NCBI GenBank assembly: GCA_963205115.1
Contig: CAUJHV010000029.1
Location: 214,283 to 278,282 of the forward strand
Length of the DNA stretch: 64,000 nucleotides
Direction of reading: 5' to 3'
DNA from: Pseudomonadota bacterium
GTDB lineage: Bacteria > Pseudomonadota > Gammaproteobacteria > Burkholderiales > Burkholderiaceae_C
Shown here: positions 62,105 through 64,000 of the stretch, piece after piece
Numbering within the stretch: position 1 is the stretch's first letter
How the letters are laid out: every line of letters starts with the position of its first letter
Notes under the pieces: generated by a model
What the model was told of the DNA's origin: nothing
What the model saw: the letters and a program-made list of their open reading frames with translations, nothing else
Database searches by the model: none
Translations under genes and position numbers: made by a program

Positions 62105-62394
62105 GACCCACCCTGCGCATCTACGGCTGGCTCGAAGAGTCCGTTCGTGACCTCCGCCCCGTCGCCGTCGAAGCCGATCGTGCCGGGCGCATCGCTGGAT
62201 GCCTGCCCAGGGAGCTTCAGGACGCCCTGCTGGACCAGCAGTCCCTCGTAGGCCAGCGTGCGCAGTCTGCCGACACGCTTCACGCCCTTGTGGAACCGTG
62301 CGAGCTCGTCATAGAGACGAGGTAGTTCCGCCCTCTCCAGCTGAAACACGAGCCGGATGCGCGGCGGCTCCGAGGTATTGGTGGGGCCGGTCAT
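62101..62394 (-). CDS. ParR/StbB-like small protein
   Basis: This 97-residue protein begins MTGPTNTSEPPRIRLVFQLE and has a short beta strand followed by helices with many Arg, a layout seen in ribbon-helix-helix ParR/StbB proteins. Its ATG overlaps the stop of the ParM-like gene by 4 bases. In plasmid partition systems the second gene product binds the centromere and links it to the ParM filament. Sequence similarity by eye is weak, so the role comes mainly from its place. Confidence 0.55.
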   Translation of the reverse strand: MTGPTNTSEPPRIRLVFQLERAELPRLYDELARFHKGVKRVGRLRTLAYEGLLVQQGVLKLPGQASSDAPGTIGFDGDGAEVTNGLFEPAVDAQGGS

Positions 62395-63440
62395 ATGGCA
62401 TCTCCTGCAGCGCGCTCGGCCGTGGTCGACCTGTCGCGATCGGCCGCCAGCACGGTTCGCGCGTAGGTCATCCCGGCCAGCTGGAACCCCCTCACGTTGG
62501 CGAACACAGGCTCCTTGATCTCGAGGATCCGGTGGCGCGGAAACGCCGACTTCACGGCCTTCCGGAACAGAAAGGCGCCTCCGCCCACGAGGATGATGTT
62601 TTGCAGGCTGTGCGGCGATTCGATCCACTCCTTCATGCTCGACACGGCCTGCTCCGTCACGCTCTCGGCCAGCGGCAGCAGCCGCTTGAGGTCGTAGGGC
62701 TTCTGGAATATCACCGGGGCCTTGCCGGTCCGCAGCGCCATGTCGATGGCGTCCAGATCGCGGAAGGGCGTGCCGATGTCCTTGGTGATCTCGGCGGCGA
62801 GCAGCTTCAGCACGTCTGCGACACCCCGATTCACGGAGTGGCTCTGCTTCTGCACCAGTCGCATGCCCTGGGCGACGAGCCAGTCGAAGGTTCTCGCACC
62901 CGGATCGATGATCAGGCTGCGCTCCTTGGCGATCTCGCCCAGCTTGCCGTGGGCGTGCGCGTAGAAGGCCAGCGCGCCCTGAGGCTGGGCAACGGCCAGC
63001 GTACGCACCACACTGACCTTCTTGCCGCCGCCGACATCGTGCTCGCCCGTCATGACCCGCTCCAGGGCCGCCTTCTTCACCGCGAACAGCGCCACCGGAA
63101 GCCCGACGACCAGCAGGTCGATCTGGCTCTGCCGCATCGAGCGCAGCGCACCGCGCAGCAGCGCCATGTACTCCGGCGACTCGATGTAGTCGTCGTGCAG
63201 CTGCGTCGCCCGGAAGGTGTCGGCCGCGAGCCTGACCTCGGGACCGACTTCATAGAAGAGTGACCCGACCGGGATGAACATCGTCTTGGCCCCATCGCCG
63301 CCGGGCCAGAGTGGTTGTCCGTTGCTGGACGGGTAGGCCAGCGACGGGAAGCTTGCGCAGCGGATCTCGCTGTCTGCCGTGCCGGTGACGAACTTGGTGT
63401 TGCCGGAACCGACATCCACCGCCCTCACGATCAGGTTCAT
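62391..63440 (-). CDS. ParM/StbA-like actin-family plasmid segregation protein
   Basis: This 349-residue protein has the actin-like phosphate and adenosine motifs AVDVGSGNTKF (residues about 8-18), LIIDPGARTFDWLVAQG, and IILVGGGAFLFRKAV, which together mark the ParM/StbA branch. It should polymerise with ATP and push replicated DNA copies apart. It is the first gene of a minus-strand operon with a ParR-like gene. Finding it on a chromosomal element points to an integrative or conjugative element with plasmid-like maintenance. The ATG at 63440 gives the usual N-terminal strand. Confidence 0.8.
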   Translation of the reverse strand: MNLIVRAVDVGSGNTKFVTGTADSEIRCASFPSLAYPSSNGQPLWPGGDGAKTMFIPVGSLFYEVGPEVRLAADTFRATQLHDDYIESPEYMALLRGALRSMRQSQIDLLVVGLPVALFAVKKAALERVMTGEHDVGGGKKVSVVRTLAVAQPQGALAFYAHAHGKLGEIAKERSLIIDPGARTFDWLVAQGMRLVQKQSHSVNRGVADVLKLLAAEITKDIGTPFRDLDAIDMALRTGKAPVIFQKPYDLKRLLPLAESVTEQAVSSMKEWIESPHSLQNIILVGGGAFLFRKAVKSAFPRHRILEIKEPVFANVRGFQLAGMTYARTVLAADRDRSTTAERAAGDAI

Positions 63441-64000
63441 GGTGTTCTCCGAGTGAACGAAAGAGTGCTCAGGATCGACAGACCGACCCTGTTCCTCCAC
63501 GCGGATACCTGCCTCTGCAGGCGCGATTTCGACGTCGGATCTCTCCCGGTGTCACTGCGCTGGCACTGCAGAAGCACTGCACTGACCCTCGGATGACACC
63601 GAACGGACGAGTCGGCCGCGTGGTGTCACCACGGTCACACTGCAAAGTCACTCGTCAACCCCGTCCATCGGCCCGCACGCCGGCGCCTGACACCGCCTGG
63701 AGTGGCCGGTGCCGGCCCAGTCGGGGTACCTGAGGCGGCAGCCTTGCCTGTCAACCCCGCGCCGTTGCTGGCGATCCGGGCCATTGCCACGCTAGATGGG
63801 CCCTGCCGCCGAATCGCACGCCGTCAACTGCCTGCCCCAAGGGCCGCCTGATCAGGGGCCTTGCGGCGGGCGCTGCGCATGCGGCCTTGACCGTGGATGG
63901 CGTCGCGGTTTCCACTGTGGGCTCCCGAGGGCTCCTGGCCCGCTCCCCGTGGAGCATTGCAGGCGTCGCAGTCGTTACCTGCCTCGTGCCTTCAACCGAA
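63441..64000. other. Gene-free region upstream of the ParM-like operon
   Basis: No gene was found. The first part (to about 63660) holds short repeats: three contiguous 11-base units and several GTCAC motifs at 63551, 63625, 63634 and 63647. The rest to the window end shows only GC-rich non-coding sequence. Confidence 0.5.
63553..63585. repeat. Candidate parC centromere: three 11-base tandem repeats
   Basis: Three contiguous 11-base units begin with CACTGC at 63553, 63564 and 63575. The parC site of plasmid R1 is built of 11-base direct repeats next to the parM promoter, and these repeats lie about 115 bases upstream of the ParM-like gene here. Confidence 0.45.

Noticed and set aside
1..64000. 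CRISPR array
   Set aside because: No set of regularly spaced repeats with spacers was found. The Cas4-like gene at 61 kb has no other cas gene near it and sits with ParM-like genes.

Overview
The window is a GC-rich chromosomal segment of a beta-proteobacterium, most probably a Burkholderiales member of the Comamonadaceae or a close relative. The reasons are the uniformly high GC coding sequence, three orphan Bug-type (tripartite tricarboxylate family) periplasmic receptors, and a strong content of aromatic and lipid catabolism genes. No complete rRNA or tRNA gene and no CRISPR array were found.

Layout. From 1 to 8.2 kb there is a mixed set: the end of a TonB-dependent receptor, a DTW-domain tRNA modification enzyme, a lipobox-bearing HiPIP, a serine hydrolase, an alpha/beta hydrolase divergent from an AraC regulator, and a DUF1326/DUF2182 pair. 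From 8.2 to 24 kb there are catabolic and transport modules. These are an acyl-CoA dehydrogenase with an IclR regulator, a ThDP enzyme with a Bug receptor, a subtilase lipoprotein, a tannase-family lipoprotein, a K+/H+ antiporter, and a carboxymuconolactone decarboxylase-like/BKACE/Bug operon divergent from an AraC regulator. A glutathione reductase-like gene follows.

From 24 to 34.5 kb there is an aromatic oxidation region. It holds pobA, a TodS/TodT-type two-component pair, and a convergent toluene-4-monooxygenase-type operon (A, B, C, D, E) with no reductase gene at its end. A PucR-type regulator lies upstream of the operon. Together these suggest attack on toluene or phenol-like substrates with drainage of 4-hydroxybenzoate to protocatechuate. 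From 34.5 to 42.2 kb there are a YciI-like protein, a TRAP-type solute receptor translationally coupled to a hybrid kinase, an acetolactate synthase divergent from an Lrp/AsnC regulator, and a Bug receptor.

Two diverged direct repeats of about 185 bp (42257-42438 and 53906-54096) each carry a strong hairpin and the 3' end of a tRNA-His gene. They look like attachment-site junctions of tandem integrative elements. Between them is an 11.5 kb lipid module: WS/DGAT, acyl-CoA ligase, DUF2505 protein, GMC alcohol oxidoreductase, aldehyde dehydrogenase and alkylsulfatase, with a divergent AraC regulator. On paper this turns alkyl sulfate into fatty alcohol, aldehyde, acid, acyl-CoA and storage lipid. 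Decayed FRG and SDR genes sit at its right edge.

Right of the second repeat (54.1-64 kb) is a mobile, defence-rich region: an XRE-ImmA/IrrE protein with a coupled partner of unknown function, an AbiE toxin-antitoxin pair, a Shedu nuclease, and an unrecognised 584-residue protein. It ends with a four-gene, tightly overlapped minus-strand operon encoding a ParM-like actin, a ParR-like small protein, a CFI-box C-terminal protein and a membrane-anchored Cas4-like nuclease, preceded by candidate centromere repeats. All functional statements rest on reading motifs by eye; no database search was run.
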